A stretch of DNA of 45,549 nucleotides from Bifidobacteriaceae bacterium (GTDB taxonomy: Bacteria; Actinomycetota; Actinomycetes; Actinomycetales; WQXJ01), in the NCBI GenBank assembly GCA_031272885.1, contig JAISSX010000047.1, forward strand, positions 1-45,549, given 5' to 3'. This document shows positions 14,338-24,014 of the stretch, in pieces. A model generated the notes under the pieces. That model saw only the letters and a program-made list of their open reading frames with translations, did no database searches and was not told where the DNA came from. Both the position numbers and the translations under genes were made by a program. The number at the start of each line of letters is the position of its first letter. Position 1 is the first letter of the stretch.

Positions 14338-16950
14338 TTATGGCTCCTCGGCTGCCTCGGTGCCAGACGCCGTGGGCGAAGGTTGGGGCTCGGGGCTGGG
14401 TTCCGGTTCGGGGCTGGGTTCCGCAGTTGGGGAAGGGGCAGGGGTGTCCGATGGCGTGGGCGCCGGTGCGGTGGTAGCGCTCGCCGTGGGTGTCTGGGTG
14501 GCCGGTGTCGGCGTAGGGGCAGGGGTGTCCGATGGCGTGGGCGCCGGGGTAGGGGTCGGCTCGACCGTGGGCGAGGTTTCTGCCGAAGGCTGGACATCGC
14601 TGGGCGAAGGGCTTGGCTCCTCGGACGGCGACGGCTCCTCCGATGGCGACGGCTCGTCATCGGGCACCTGGTTGGAGGGGGTAGCCCGGTCCGCCGGACG
14701 CTCCGGGAAGTCCTCCACCGGCAGGCCGTCCATGGCGGCCTGCATCACGGCCAGCCACAGCCGGGCCGGCGGCCCACCACCCTGAATCACGTCGTCCTGG
14801 CCAAACGGCGTCAGTGGCACCACCTCGCCGTTCGGCCCTTCCTGGTAGAAGGCCACCGCGGTGGCCAGTTGGGGGGTGTAGCCGCAGAACCAGGCGCTTT
14901 GGTTCTTCTCCGAGGTGCCGGTCTTACCGGCCGCCGGCCGGCCCAGCTCGGCCACCGCGGTGCCGGTGCCATGGTCCACCACTTGGGTCAGGGCGTAGGT
15001 CAGTTCCGCCATCGAATCCTCGCCGAACACCCTGGTGCCTTCGCCCTGGCCCTCGTAGAAGGTCGCGCCATCGGGCTTGACTGCCCGTTCCACGATGTAG
15101 GTGTCATGCCGGATGCCTTGGGCGGCGAAAGTGGCGTAGGCGTGGGCCATGTCGATGGGGTGGGGGCTGGAGGTGCCCAACACGTTGGTGATGTCGTCCG
15201 TCAGGCCGATGGTGTCTTCCGGCAGCCCGGCGGCTATCGCGGCGTCGCGCGTGGCGCCGGCCCCGATCTGCTCGTTGAGCTGGGCATAGACCGTGTTAAC
15301 CGAGCTTTGGGTAGCCCTGGTGAGCGTGATGTAGCCGTACGAGGTGTTGCCGGAGTTCTGCACCTTCCAGTCGCCGATCTCGATCGGTGACTCGCCCGAG
15401 AACGTCTGGTCCAGCGACACCCCCCGTTCCAGCGCTGCCGCCAACGTGAACGGCTTGAAGGTGGAACCAGCCTGGGCAATGTCCTGGGTGGCGGCATTCT
15501 GCTGCCGCTTGGTGTAGTCCACCCCGCCGTACAGCGCCCGGATGGCGCCAGTGGCCGGGTCGATCGAAGCCACCGCCACATGCAGACCGGCTGGAGTGTC
15601 TTCCGGCAGGTCTTCCGCCGCTGCCACCGTGGCGTCCTGCCAGGCCTTATTGATGGTGGTGGTGACCTTGAGACCGGCCGTGCCCACGCCATGCTCGGTC
15701 AGGCCCGCCCGGGTAATCAACTCCTGCCGCACCATCTCCAGCAGGTAGCCCTGCGGCCCGGCGTAGGTGTCCGGCACCTCATAGGGGTAGAAGGTGGGGA
15801 ACACCTGGGCTTGGCGGTCCGCCTCACTCAACGTGCCCATGGTGACCATGCCGTCCAGCACGTAGTTCCAGCGGACGGTGGCCTTCTCCAGGGACTGTTC
15901 CGGGTCATAGGCCGATGGCGCCGGGATGACCCCGGCCAGCATGGCGGCCTCGGAGACCGTCAGGTCCATGGCGTCCTTGTGGAAGTACTCTTGGGCGGCC
16001 GTCTGGATGCCGTAGGCCCCCCGGCCGAAGTAGATGGTGTTCAGGTAGTCCGACAGGATGGTCATCTTGTCGCGCTGCCGGGTGGCTTTGATGGCCAGCA
16101 GGCCCTCCCGCAGTTTGCCCTTGATCGAGGTAGTGGTCTCGCCCACCAGATACCGTTCGATGTACTGCTGGGTGATGGTTGAACCGCCCTGCCGGTCGCC
16201 CCTCATCGTGTGGTAGAAAGCCCGGGCCAGCGCCATCGGGTCCACGCCGGCGTTCTCCCAGAAGGTCCGGTCCTCGGCCGCCACTACGGCGTCACGTACG
16301 TGCTCCGGCAGGGCCGCCACGTCGATGATCTCCCGGTTCTGCACCACGAACTCGCCCATCAACGTGGTGCCGTCGTTGTAGTAGACCTTGGTGGTTTGGG
16401 CCTGGACCTCGGCCCCCGGAGCCGGTAGGTCCACCATGGCGTAGGCCAGCGCGAACAGGCCCACGCCGGTCACAATCAGCAGTCCGATGGTGGCCGTCAC
16501 GAAGCGCCACGAGGGCACCCAGCGGCGCAGGCCCTTGTACTGCTTGCGGGGGTAGTTCCAAAAGCCCCAGCGCGGTTTGCCGCGGCGGGTGTACCGCTTC
16601 GGAAGGGGGCCGGCCTGGGTGCGCTTGGCGGCGGTTGCTGTCTTGGCAGCGGTTGCTGTCTTGGCGGCCACCGGCCGCCTGGTCGGGGCGGTCGCTTTGG
16701 CCTTGGCCGCCGCTGCTTTCTTGGGTGCGGTACCGCCGGCTGGCGCAGCACCGCCGGTCACCGGCCGGAACGCCGGTTTGGCCAGGGGCGCGTCGCCAGT
16801 GGGCGCCGCCGGCCGCTTGGCCGGCACCGCCCGGCCTTGGCCGTCAACCTGCCTTGGGTTGGCGGGCCCCGCTGTACGGCGGCGGGGCTGACCGCCCGAA
16901 GGTGGCTTGGCTGTTGGCACGTTCCCTACCCTCTCATGCACCTCTGGCAT
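14338..16950 (-). CDS. Class A penicillin-binding protein (bifunctional transglycosylase/transpeptidase)
   Basis: 870 residues. A long cytosolic Ala/Lys/Arg/Pro-rich N-terminus (with an 18-bp tandem repeat at 16625-16660) leads to a membrane segment at about 150-173. The GT51 domain shows [15 protein letters not shown] with the catalytic Glu, [11 protein letters not shown], and [17 protein letters not shown]. The transpeptidase domain shows STFK (about 496), SSVN and [12 protein letters not shown] (about 675). About 135 Pro/Thr/Ser/Glu-rich residues end the protein. It polymerises and cross-links peptidoglycan outside the membrane. Start is ambiguous: ATG 16950 has no spaced ribosome site, while GTG 16941 has AGGAAG 9 bases upstream and may be the real one. 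First gene of the minus-strand envelope operon. Confidence 0.93.
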   Translation of the reverse strand: MPEVHERVGNVPTAKPPSGGQPRRRTAGPANPRQVDGQGRAVPAKRPAAPTGDAPLAKPAFRPVTGGAAPAGGTAPKKAAAAKAKATAPTRRPVAAKTATAAKTATAAKRTQAGPLPKRYTRRGKPRWGFWNYPRKQYKGLRRWVPSWRFVTATIGLLIVTGVGLFALAYAMVDLPAPGAEVQAQTTKVYYNDGTTLMGEFVVQNREIIDVAALPEHVRDAVVAAEDRTFWENAGVDPMALARAFYHTMRGDRQGGSTITQQYIERYLVGETTTSIKGKLREGLLAIKATRQRDKMTILSDYLNTIYFGRGAYGIQTAAQEYFHKDAMDLTVSEAAMLAGVIPAPSAYDPEQSLEKATVRWNYVLDGMVTMGTLSEADRQAQVFPTFYPYEVPDTYAGPQGYLLEMVRQELITRAGLTEHGVGTAGLKVTTTINKAWQDATVAAAEDLPEDTPAGLHVAVASIDPATGAIRALYGGVDYTKRQQNAATQDIAQAGSTFKPFTLAAALERGVSLDQTFSGESPIEIGDWKVQNSGNTSYGYITLTRATQSSVNTVYAQLNEQIGAGATRDAAIAAGLPEDTIGLTDDITNVLGTSSPHPIDMAHAYATFAAQGIRHDTYIVERAVKPDGATFYEGQGEGTRVFGEDSMAELTYALTQVVDHGTGTAVAELGRPAAGKTGTSEKNQSAWFCGYTPQLATAVAFYQEGPNGEVVPLTPFGQDDVIQGGGPPARLWLAVMQAAMDGLPVEDFPERPADRATPSNQVPDDEPSPSEEPSPSEEPSPSPSDVQPSAETSPTVEPTPTPAPTPSDTPAPTPTPATQTPTASATTAPAPTPSDTPAPSPTAEPSPEPEPSPEPQPSPTASGTEAAEEP

Positions 16951-17025
16951 CTTCCTGGGAGCGGGGCGTTACCCCGAGTCTGACAAATCTCCCCAATCCC
17001 CGCCAATCCCGCCTAGGCTTGGCGC

Positions 17026-17628
17026 ATGACCAGCCAGCCGCCAGTGGCACCCGTCCCCACCCCGGGGTCTAGGACGCCATCTGGCCCTGTGGCGGTGTTG
17101 GTAGGCCCGATGGGCGCCGGCAAGTCGACCGTGGGCAAGGCCCTGGCCAAGGTGCTGCAAGTCCCTTTCCATGACACCGATGACGCCATTGTGGCCGCGG
17201 CCGGCCAACCCATACCCAAGATCTTCGCCACCGAAGGCGAGCCCTACTTCCGCGACCTGGAGCAACGCCTGGTCCTAGCAGCCCTGCGGGACCAAACCGG
17301 CGTGGTGGCGCTGGGCGGCGGCGCCCCGGTTCGGGCGGCTACCCAGGCGGCGCTCCAGGCCTACTGTGAAGCTGGTGGCACGGTGGTGTTCCTGGACGTC
17401 ACCCCGGCCGCCGCCGCCGCCCGGGTGGGCAAGGGCCGGAAGCGGCCCATGCTGTCCGGTCAGGGCGCCGGCCGCTGGGCTGAACTAGCCGAACAGCGCC
17501 GCCCGGCCTACCTGGCCGTGGCAAACCTAACCCTGTTGACCGATGGCGCCGGCCCGGCCGCCAACGCCAAGCGCCTGGCTCAACTACTCAGGGAATTCAG
17601 GCCGCGTTCTTCTCGCGGCGGTGCTTGA
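17026..17628 (+). CDS. aroK: Shikimate kinase
   Basis: 200 residues, slightly longer than the usual 170-180 because of a Pro-rich N-terminal extension of about 20. Motifs: P-loop GPMGAGKST, FHDTDDAI (shikimate-binding Asp), FRDLE (substrate Arg), ALGGGAP, RKRPML in the lid, and RRPAYLAVA. It phosphorylates shikimate in aromatic amino acid synthesis. It is divergent from the PBP operon with a 75-bp shared upstream region, and its 3' end overlaps the convergent DedA gene by 32 bp. No other aro genes lie in the window, so it is a solitary copy here. Confidence 0.92.
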   Translation: MTSQPPVAPVPTPGSRTPSGPVAVLVGPMGAGKSTVGKALAKVLQVPFHDTDDAIVAAAGQPIPKIFATEGEPYFRDLEQRLVLAALRDQTGVVALGGGAPVRAATQAALQAYCEAGGTVVFLDVTPAAAAARVGKGRKRPMLSGQGAGRWAELAEQRRPAYLAVANLTLLTDGAGPAANAKRLAQLLREFRPRSSRGGA

Positions 17629-18268
17629 GGAACTCGATCACCATCGGCACCACCGAGACCAGCACTATCCCGATGATGATGATGTCGATGTTCTCCCCCA
17701 CCCACTTGAAGCTGCCCAGGAAATAGCCTGCGATGGGCAGCGCCCAGCCCCAGGTGAACGCGGCTACCACGTTGAAGGCCACGAAGTGGCGGTAGCTCAT
17801 CTTGCCCACGCCGGCCACCACGGCGGCGAACGTCCGCACAATCGGCACATACTGCGCAATCACGATGGTGCGCCCGCCATACTTGGCGAAGAAGGCGTTG
17901 GTTTTCTCGATGTGGCTCTTCTTGAAGATGCGGGAGTCTTCCTTGCTGAACAGCTTGGGGCCCACCAACCGGCCAATCCAGTAGCCGGTTTGGTCACCCG
18001 CCACCGCCGCCAGGGCAATGCACAGGCAGGCCAGCCACAGCGGCACCTCGACCTCGCCGGTGCCGATAAACACCCCCAACGTGAACAACAGTGAATCGCC
18101 CGGCAGGAAGAAGCCCACCATCATGCCGGTCTCGGCGAATACAGCGCAGCACACGCCCACTAGGGCCCATGGCCCCAACCAGGCCACGAACTGGTTGATT
18201 AGGCTGGCCGGGTCCAGCCAGTCAGGTCCTAACGCCAGTACGTCGACGTTGGCAGGAAGAAGTTGCAC
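17597..18268 (-). CDS. DedA-family membrane protein
   Basis: 223 residues from GTG 18268; an open frame extending upstream overlaps the divergent gene and is discounted. Typical DedA features: an amphipathic first segment (ALVGVCCAVFAETGMMVGFF), FFLPGDSLLFTLGVF, the GDQTGYWIGRLVG loop, FFAKYGGRTIVIAQYVPIVRTFAAVVAGVGKM with the conserved Arg, then terminal membrane segments. DedA proteins act in membrane homeostasis, with lipid-scrambling or undecaprenyl-phosphate recycling roles shown for some members. In actinobacteria a DedA gene often lies near fba, as here. Confidence 0.9.
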   Translation of the reverse strand: MQLLPANVDVLALGPDWLDPASLINQFVAWLGPWALVGVCCAVFAETGMMVGFFLPGDSLLFTLGVFIGTGEVEVPLWLACLCIALAAVAGDQTGYWIGRLVGPKLFSKEDSRIFKKSHIEKTNAFFAKYGGRTIVIAQYVPIVRTFAAVVAGVGKMSYRHFVAFNVVAAFTWGWALPIAGYFLGSFKWVGENIDIIIIGIVLVSVVPMVIEFLKHRREKNAA

Positions 18269-18287
18269 GGGCTCTAGAGTACGTGGG

Positions 18288-18908
18288 GTGAGCGCCGATG
18301 ACGTACGGCCCGCCGTGGGTGTGGGACCTTGGGCAGGCCCGTGGCCCGATGACGCGCGCCTGGATCCGGCACTACTGGCCGCTGGTGATACGCGCAACGT
18401 GGTGGACCGGTACCGCTATTGGACGGTCGAAGCGATCGTGGCTGACCTGGATCTGCGCCGCCATCCCTTCCATGTGGCGGTGGAGAACTGGGAACACGAC
18501 TTCAACATCGGAGCGATTGTCCGCACCGCCAACGCCTTCGCCGCGGCCGGCGTCCACATCGTGGGCCGGCGGCGGTGGAACCGGCGGGGGGCCATGGTGA
18601 CCGATCGTTACCAGCACGTCTACCACCACGCCGATGTCGCAGCTCTCGCCGCGTGGGCCGGGCAGCAAGGCTTGGCCATAGTGGCGGTGGACAACGTCCC
18701 TGGGGCGGTGCCACTGGAGCACACCCAGTTGCCACGCGATTGTGTGCTGCTGTTCGGCCAGGAGGGGCCAGGCCTGACGCCAGAGGCTCTGGCCGCGGCC
18801 GGCCTGGTGGTGGAGATCACCCAGTATGGTTCCACCCGCTCGCTCAACGCCGGAGCGGCGGCGGCCATCGCCATGTACCAGTGGGTGCTACAACACGCGC
18901 ACACCTGA
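18288..18908 (+). CDS. SpoU/TrmH-family RNA 2'-O-methyltransferase
   Basis: 206 residues from GTG 18288. The three SPOUT motifs are present: HDFNIGAIVRTANAFAAAG (motif 1 with N and R), LLFGQEGPGLTPEAL (motif 2, G-x-E-GxG) and STRSLNAGAAAAIAMYQW (motif 3). It should methylate the 2'-OH of a ribose in tRNA or rRNA using S-adenosylmethionine; which RNA cannot be told. Its start is only 19 bp from the divergent DedA start, and neither has a good ribosome site. TAGAGT at 18275-18280 could be a -10 giving a leaderless transcript. Confidence 0.88.
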   Translation: MSADDVRPAVGVGPWAGPWPDDARLDPALLAAGDTRNVVDRYRYWTVEAIVADLDLRRHPFHVAVENWEHDFNIGAIVRTANAFAAAGVHIVGRRRWNRRGAMVTDRYQHVYHHADVAALAAWAGQQGLAIVAVDNVPGAVPLEHTQLPRDCVLLFGQEGPGLTPEALAAAGLVVEITQYGSTRSLNAGAAAAIAMYQWVLQHAHT

Positions 18909-19008
18909 GGGGTAAACCACTTTCGGCCCCTTCGTCCCCAGGGTGGCCGGTGCGCGTCACACTACACTGGTCCGGTACCCCGATCCTCTAGCTGTTGGAG
19001 CGAAAGAA

Positions 19009-20028
<1,020 letters not shown>

Positions 20029-20057
20029 GGCGCACCCACCCCGCACCCACCCCGCAC

Positions 20058-20083
20058 CCGCCCCGGGCCTAGGCCCGGGGCGG
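20058..20083 (+). terminator. Hairpin terminator after fbaA
   Basis: A perfect 13-bp inverted repeat, CCGCCCCGGGCCT / AGGCCCGGGGCGG, followed by TTT. It lies 30 bp past the aldolase stop and before the ROK promoter, so it probably ends fbaA transcription. Confidence 0.8.
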
Positions 20084-20130
20084 TTTCATAACGGTTTGGT
20101 TACAACCTGTGCCGCGAAGGCCCTCTCGAG

Positions 20131-20166
20131 TTGACTGGAGTTTGTAAAGAAGGTTTACTAACAAAC
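20131..20166 (+). promoter_or_regulatory. Promoter and putative ROK operator
   Basis: TTGACT (20131-20136) and TTTACT (20154-20159) are 17 bases apart, a fair -35/-10 pair. Nested inverted repeats lie over them: GTAAA/TTTAC (20144-20148/20154-20158) and GTTTGT/ACAAAC (20140-20145/20161-20166). Transcription would start at about 20166-20167, on the ATG itself, giving a leaderless mRNA. The inverted repeats fit an autoregulatory site for the ROK repressor. Confidence 0.55.
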
Positions 20167-21309
20167 ATGAGCGGCAAGGAGGCCCCCCGCAGCGAAGGCC
20201 TGGTTGGCGTCGCCCTACGACCAACGGGCAAAGCCACCCCCAGCCGTTCCCGCGTCCTCAACAAGGCCCTTGTTCTGCGCACCTTGTTCCACAACGGCCC
20301 CCTCACCCGGGCCGGCCTGGCCCGCCGCACCGGCCTGACCCGCGTCTCCATCTCTGATCTGGTGGCCGGCCTGATCGAAGAAGGCCTGATCGAAGAACTC
20401 GGCACCCTGGTCAAGGGCCGCACCGGCAAGCCCGGCAACCTGGTTGGCCTCGACATCGACCGGCACGCCATCGTCGCCATCGACCTGTCCAACACCGAGA
20501 CCGCCCGCGGCCGGCTGGTCAACCTCAAGGGCGAGCCGCTGCAGGAACGCAGCCGCGCCATCGGCCAGGTCACCGGCGAAGCCGCCCTGACCACGGTGCA
20601 ACGCCTGGTGGAAGACCTGATCGCGCTGGCCAAGACGCCCCTGATCGGTGTCGGCATCGCCTCCCCCGGCGTGGTCACGCCCGAAGGCACGGTCGAGTTC
20701 GCCACCGACTTCGCCTGGCAACACCTGCCGCTGGCCCAACGCTTGACCCAGGCCACCGGCCTGCCCTGCCACGCCGGCAACGACGCCAACCTGCGGGCCC
20801 TGGCCGAATTCACCTTCGGCGGCGCCAGCTCAGACGGCCTGATGGTCATCACGATCGAACGCGGCCTGGGGGCCGGCATCCTGCTCGATGGCGTGTTGCT
20901 GCAAGGCCGCAGCTTCGCGGCGGGTGAGATTGGTCACCTTTCCGCCATGGTGGGCGGCGAGCGCTGCATTTGCGGCCGTTACGGTTGCCTCGAAACTGTC
21001 CTTGCCAAGCCGGCGCTGCAGAGGCTGGGCCCAGGCGCGGCCGCACCGTCCCTGACGGCTGTCGGCGAGGCCGCCGCCGTGGTGCTGGCCCCTATTGCCA
21101 GTGCCCTCAACCTGACCGACCTGGTGTTCTGTGACCCGAGCGAGCTTGTCACGCCGCCGTTGCTGGACGCCATCGGGCAGGCCATCGCGGCGCGGGTGCT
21201 CCCCGCCATCTCCGCCGATCTGTCCATCCGCATCTCACCCCTGGGAGGTCAGTCCGCCCTCCTGGGGGCAACCGCCCTGGTTCTTTCCGAAGAACTTGGC
21301 ATCACGTGA
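20167..21309 (+). CDS. ROK-family transcriptional regulator
   Basis: 380 residues taking ATG 20167; an in-frame TTG at 20131 lies inside the predicted -35 and is unlikely. An N-terminal winged helix (NKALVLRTLFHNGPLTRAGL, then GLTRVSISDLVAGLIEEGL) binds DNA. The ROK sugar-kinase-like domain follows: GVGIASPGVVTPEG, GNDANLRALAEFTFG, and the zinc motif GHLSAMVGGERCICGRYGCLE (G-H-x9-CxCGxxGCxE). ROK regulators of the NagC/Rok7B7 type respond to amino sugars or their phosphates. Location directly before a sugar ABC system and nagB suggests it represses that cluster until an amino sugar is present. Confidence 0.88.
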   Translation: MSGKEAPRSEGLVGVALRPTGKATPSRSRVLNKALVLRTLFHNGPLTRAGLARRTGLTRVSISDLVAGLIEEGLIEELGTLVKGRTGKPGNLVGLDIDRHAIVAIDLSNTETARGRLVNLKGEPLQERSRAIGQVTGEAALTTVQRLVEDLIALAKTPLIGVGIASPGVVTPEGTVEFATDFAWQHLPLAQRLTQATGLPCHAGNDANLRALAEFTFGGASSDGLMVITIERGLGAGILLDGVLLQGRSFAAGEIGHLSAMVGGERCICGRYGCLETVLAKPALQRLGPGAAAPSLTAVGEAAAVVLAPIASALNLTDLVFCDPSELVTPPLLDAIGQAIAARVLPAISADLSIRISPLGGQSALLGATALVLSEELGIT

Positions 21310-21358
21310 CAAGGCCCCCGACAGGACGGCGCAATCGCACCGCCCCGGCCACCAAACC

Positions 21359-21374
21359 GGTGCCACCCGGCACC
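21359..21374 (+). promoter_or_regulatory. Hairpin in the leader of the binding-protein gene
   Basis: GGTGCC-ACCC-GGCACC forms a 6-bp stem with a 4-base loop, ending 6 bases before the AAAGGAA ribosome site. It may stabilise the message or affect translation of the lipoprotein. Confidence 0.35.
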
Positions 21375-21392
21375 ACTGCGAAAGGAATACAT

Positions 21393-22838
21393 GTGAAGAA
21401 GGCAAGCACCCTAGTGGCGCTGACCATCGCCGCGGCGATGGCGCTGACCGCTTGCGGTGGTGGCGACAAGAGCAGTTCGGATTCCTCCACCAAGGCCGAA
21501 GACACGGCCACTGCCACGGCCCAAGCCACCGACACCGCCGGCGACACGGCCACGACGGATGAGCAGACCCCGGCCGATGACAACGCCAACACCGGCGAAA
21601 CCACCGAAATCAAGCTGTGGCTGGCCGGCGGCGACACCAATGATGACCTGCGGGCCTACCTGAAGGACACCTTCGAGGCCCAGAACCCGGGCTACAGCCT
21701 GAAGATCGAAACGATCGACTGGGGCGATTTGGTGGCCAAGCTGACCACCTCGATGCCTGACCCGGCCACCACTCCCGACGTGGTCGAGGTGGGCAACACC
21801 CAGTCACCGACGTTCACCAACGTGGGCGCGTTCCTGGATATCTCCGACATGTATGAGGAACTGGGCGGCGCCAAGCTGCTGCAGTCCTTCGTCGAAGTGG
21901 GCGAAGTTGATGGCAAGAACTACACCCTCCCGTACTACTTCGGTTCCCGTTACATGTTCTACCGCGTTGACGTGTGGGCGGAGGCCGGCCTCGAAGTGCC
22001 CACCACGCTGGATGAGTTCAACGAGCGCGTAGTGGCCCTGACCAAGGCCAACCCGAAGGGCGTAAAGGACTTCTCGGGCTTCTTCATCGGCGGCCAGGAC
22101 TGGCGTAACGGCATCTCGTGGATCTTCGCCAACGGTGGCGAGCTGGCCAAGAAGGAAGGCGACCAGTGGGTCTCCACCCTGAGCGACCCGAACACCATCA
22201 AGGGCCTTGAGCAGCTGCAAACCCTCCAGCTCGAAGCCTCGATGGCTCCGGCGGACGCCAAGGATCAGAGCCCGTGGCTGTACATCAACGATTCGGACCA
22301 GGTGACCGAGGACAGCGGCGACGTGACCGAAACCTCCCTGGCCGCGGGCACCATCATGGCGCCCGGTTGGGCCCACTGGTCGATCGGTGACGCGGTGGAG
22401 AACGAAGACGGCACCGTGGCGCGCGAATGGAACCCGGAGAAGTTCGGCGTCTTCGTGCTGCCGGGCAACGACGGCAAACCGGCCCCGGTGTTCGCCGGCG
22501 GTTCCAACATCGGCATCTCGGCCGCTTCGCAGCACCCCGAGCAGGCCAAGAACCTGATGCGGATCATCTTCTCCGCCGAGTTCCAGCAAATGATGGGTGG
22601 GGCGGGCCTCGGCCCGGCGAACTCGGATTACGTCTCGTCCTTGGGTAGCGATGAGTTTGCCCAGGCCCTGATCGATTCGGCCCTGAACTCGAAGCTGACG
22701 CCGGCCGCGCCCGGCTGGGCCACCGTTGAGGCCCAAGGCGTGCTGGAGGAGTTCTTCCAGAAGGTCTCCGAGGGCGGCGACATTGCCGCGCTGGCGGCCG
22801 AATACGACGAGATCATCACGCCGCTGCTGAACGGCTGA
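21393..22838 (+). CDS. ABC sugar transporter substrate-binding lipoprotein
   Basis: 481 residues from GTG 21393, with AAAGGAA upstream. Signal peptide with lipobox LTAC (Cys at about 21), then a Thr/Ala/Asp-rich spacer to about residue 65. The mature part is a family 1 extracellular solute-binding protein: EIKLWLAGGDTNDD, VVEVGNTQSPTF, YTLPYYFGSRYMFYRVDVW, WIFANGGELAKK, and GSNIGISAASQHPEQAKNLM near the C-terminus. It delivers a sugar to the two permeases downstream. Neighbours (ROK regulator, NagB) suggest N-acetylglucosamine or its oligomers, but sequence alone does not fix the ligand. Confidence 0.9.
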   Translation: MKKASTLVALTIAAAMALTACGGGDKSSSDSSTKAEDTATATAQATDTAGDTATTDEQTPADDNANTGETTEIKLWLAGGDTNDDLRAYLKDTFEAQNPGYSLKIETIDWGDLVAKLTTSMPDPATTPDVVEVGNTQSPTFTNVGAFLDISDMYEELGGAKLLQSFVEVGEVDGKNYTLPYYFGSRYMFYRVDVWAEAGLEVPTTLDEFNERVVALTKANPKGVKDFSGFFIGGQDWRNGISWIFANGGELAKKEGDQWVSTLSDPNTIKGLEQLQTLQLEASMAPADAKDQSPWLYINDSDQVTEDSGDVTETSLAAGTIMAPGWAHWSIGDAVENEDGTVAREWNPEKFGVFVLPGNDGKPAPVFAGGSNIGISAASQHPEQAKNLMRIIFSAEFQQMMGGAGLGPANSDYVSSLGSDEFAQALIDSALNSKLTPAAPGWATVEAQGVLEEFFQKVSEGGDIAALAAEYDEIITPLLNG

Positions 22839-22843
22839 TCTCC

Positions 22844-22864
22844 CGCCAACCAGGGCTGGTGGCG
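22844..22864 (+). terminator. Intra-operon hairpin between binding protein and permeases
   Basis: CGCCAACCA (22844-22852) and TGGTGGCG (22857-22864) pair with one bulged A. There is no U-tract. Such hairpins after binding-protein genes commonly protect the upstream message or reduce read-through so that the binding protein is made in excess. Confidence 0.45.
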
Positions 22865-22985
22865 TGCCTCCCTCCCCGGCGCGTCACCAGCCCATCCCCA
22901 TGGTTTATCCCCTGTGCCGTGCGGGCGGGGGCCGCGCTTCGCCTGAACCTCCACCTGTACGGCACCTTCTAGGAGTTCGGAAAAC

Positions 22986-24014
22986 ATGTCCATGACCCCA
23001 AGCCAGGGAGCGGCTGCGGTTTCGGCTACGGCTGGTCAAGCCGCCGATGGCGCCCGCCGCCCCGCGGGTGGCGGCACCTCTGGCGGCCCCACCTCGGGTA
23101 GCGGCACCCCCGCCCGCAAGCGGCCCCGCCGCTTCCACTTCACGCCCTACCTGCTGATCACCCCGGCGGTGGCCGCCCTGCTGCTGGCTTTGGCCTACCC
23201 GGTGGGCTGGCAGTTCGCCACCTCGCTGAAGGAATACGGGCTGAAACAGCAGTTCGGCCAGCCGGCCGAGTTTGTCGGTCTGGACAACTACGTCACCATC
23301 ATCACCACCAACGCCACCTGGATGGTGCTGGTCCGCTCCGTCCTGTTCTGCCTGATCAACGCCTTCTTGACGGTAGCCATCGGCACCGCCCTAGCCACCT
23401 TGATGAGCGCTGTGCCGAAGGGCCCGCGCCTGGTGCTGCAGATCGCCCTGCTGTTGGCCTGGGCCATGCCGGTGGTGGCCGTGATGACGGTGTGGAACTG
23501 GTTGTTCGACTGGTTCCACGGCACCATCAACTGGGCCCTGGTCGAAGCCGGGGCGGACGGTTTCTGGCACCACCAGTGGCTGGCCAAGCCGCTCAGCTTC
23601 TACCTGGTGGCCACCATCATCATCGTCTGGATGTCGGTGCCCTTCGTGGCCTTCTCCATCTACGCCGGCCTGACCCAGATCTCCGGCGAAGTGCTTGAAG
23701 CCGCCCAGATCGACGGCGCCGGCTGGTGGCGGCGTTTCACCGGCATCGTCATGCCGATGGTGCGGCCCGTCCTGGCGATTGTCACCCTGTTGCAGATCAT
23801 CTGGGACCTGCGGGTCTTCTCGCAGATCCGGATGTTGCAGGACCGGGGCGGCCTACCTTCCGAAACCGACCTGCTGGGCACCTATATCTACCGTGAAGGC
23901 GTCGGTTCGTCCCACTTCGGCATGGCCGCCGCCATGTCGGTGTTCGTCCTGCTGATCACGGTCATTGCCTCGTCGCCCTATGTCCGTTCCCTGTTGAAGG
24001 AGGACCAGGCCTGA
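22986..24014 (+). CDS. ABC sugar transporter permease (MalF type)
   Basis: 342 residues from ATG 22986, with AGGAG upstream. A disordered Gly/Pro/Ala N-terminus of about 45 residues precedes six membrane segments (YLLITPAVAALLLALAYPVG first). The cytosolic EAA loop EAAQIDGAGWWRRFTGIVMP docks the ATPase. The stop shares a base with the start of the second permease (TGATG). No ATPase gene is present in the cluster. In actinobacteria this is usual, because a shared MsiK-type ATPase encoded elsewhere serves several such importers. Confidence 0.93.
   Translation: MSMTPSQGAAAVSATAGQAADGARRPAGGGTSGGPTSGSGTPARKRPRRFHFTPYLLITPAVAALLLALAYPVGWQFATSLKEYGLKQQFGQPAEFVGLDNYVTIITTNATWMVLVRSVLFCLINAFLTVAIGTALATLMSAVPKGPRLVLQIALLLAWAMPVVAVMTVWNWLFDWFHGTINWALVEAGADGFWHHQWLAKPLSFYLVATIIIVWMSVPFVAFSIYAGLTQISGEVLEAAQIDGAGWWRRFTGIVMPMVRPVLAIVTLLQIIWDLRVFSQIRMLQDRGGLPSETDLLGTYIYREGVGSSHFGMAAAMSVFVLLITVIASSPYVRSLLKEDQA

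Noticed and set aside
14350..14660. CRISPR-like or minisatellite array in the PBP 3' end
   Set aside because: The repeated units are codon-phased Pro/Thr/Ser/Glu repeats of a disordered protein tail, with no constant-length spacers.
10890..15390. Several long open frames on the plus strand (for example 10890-12011, 12295-13899, 14011-15390)
   Set aside because: They lie antisense to well-supported glycosyltransferase, TagF-like and PBP genes, have Arg/Gly/Pro/His-rich composition without domains, and are expected shadows in G+C-rich DNA.
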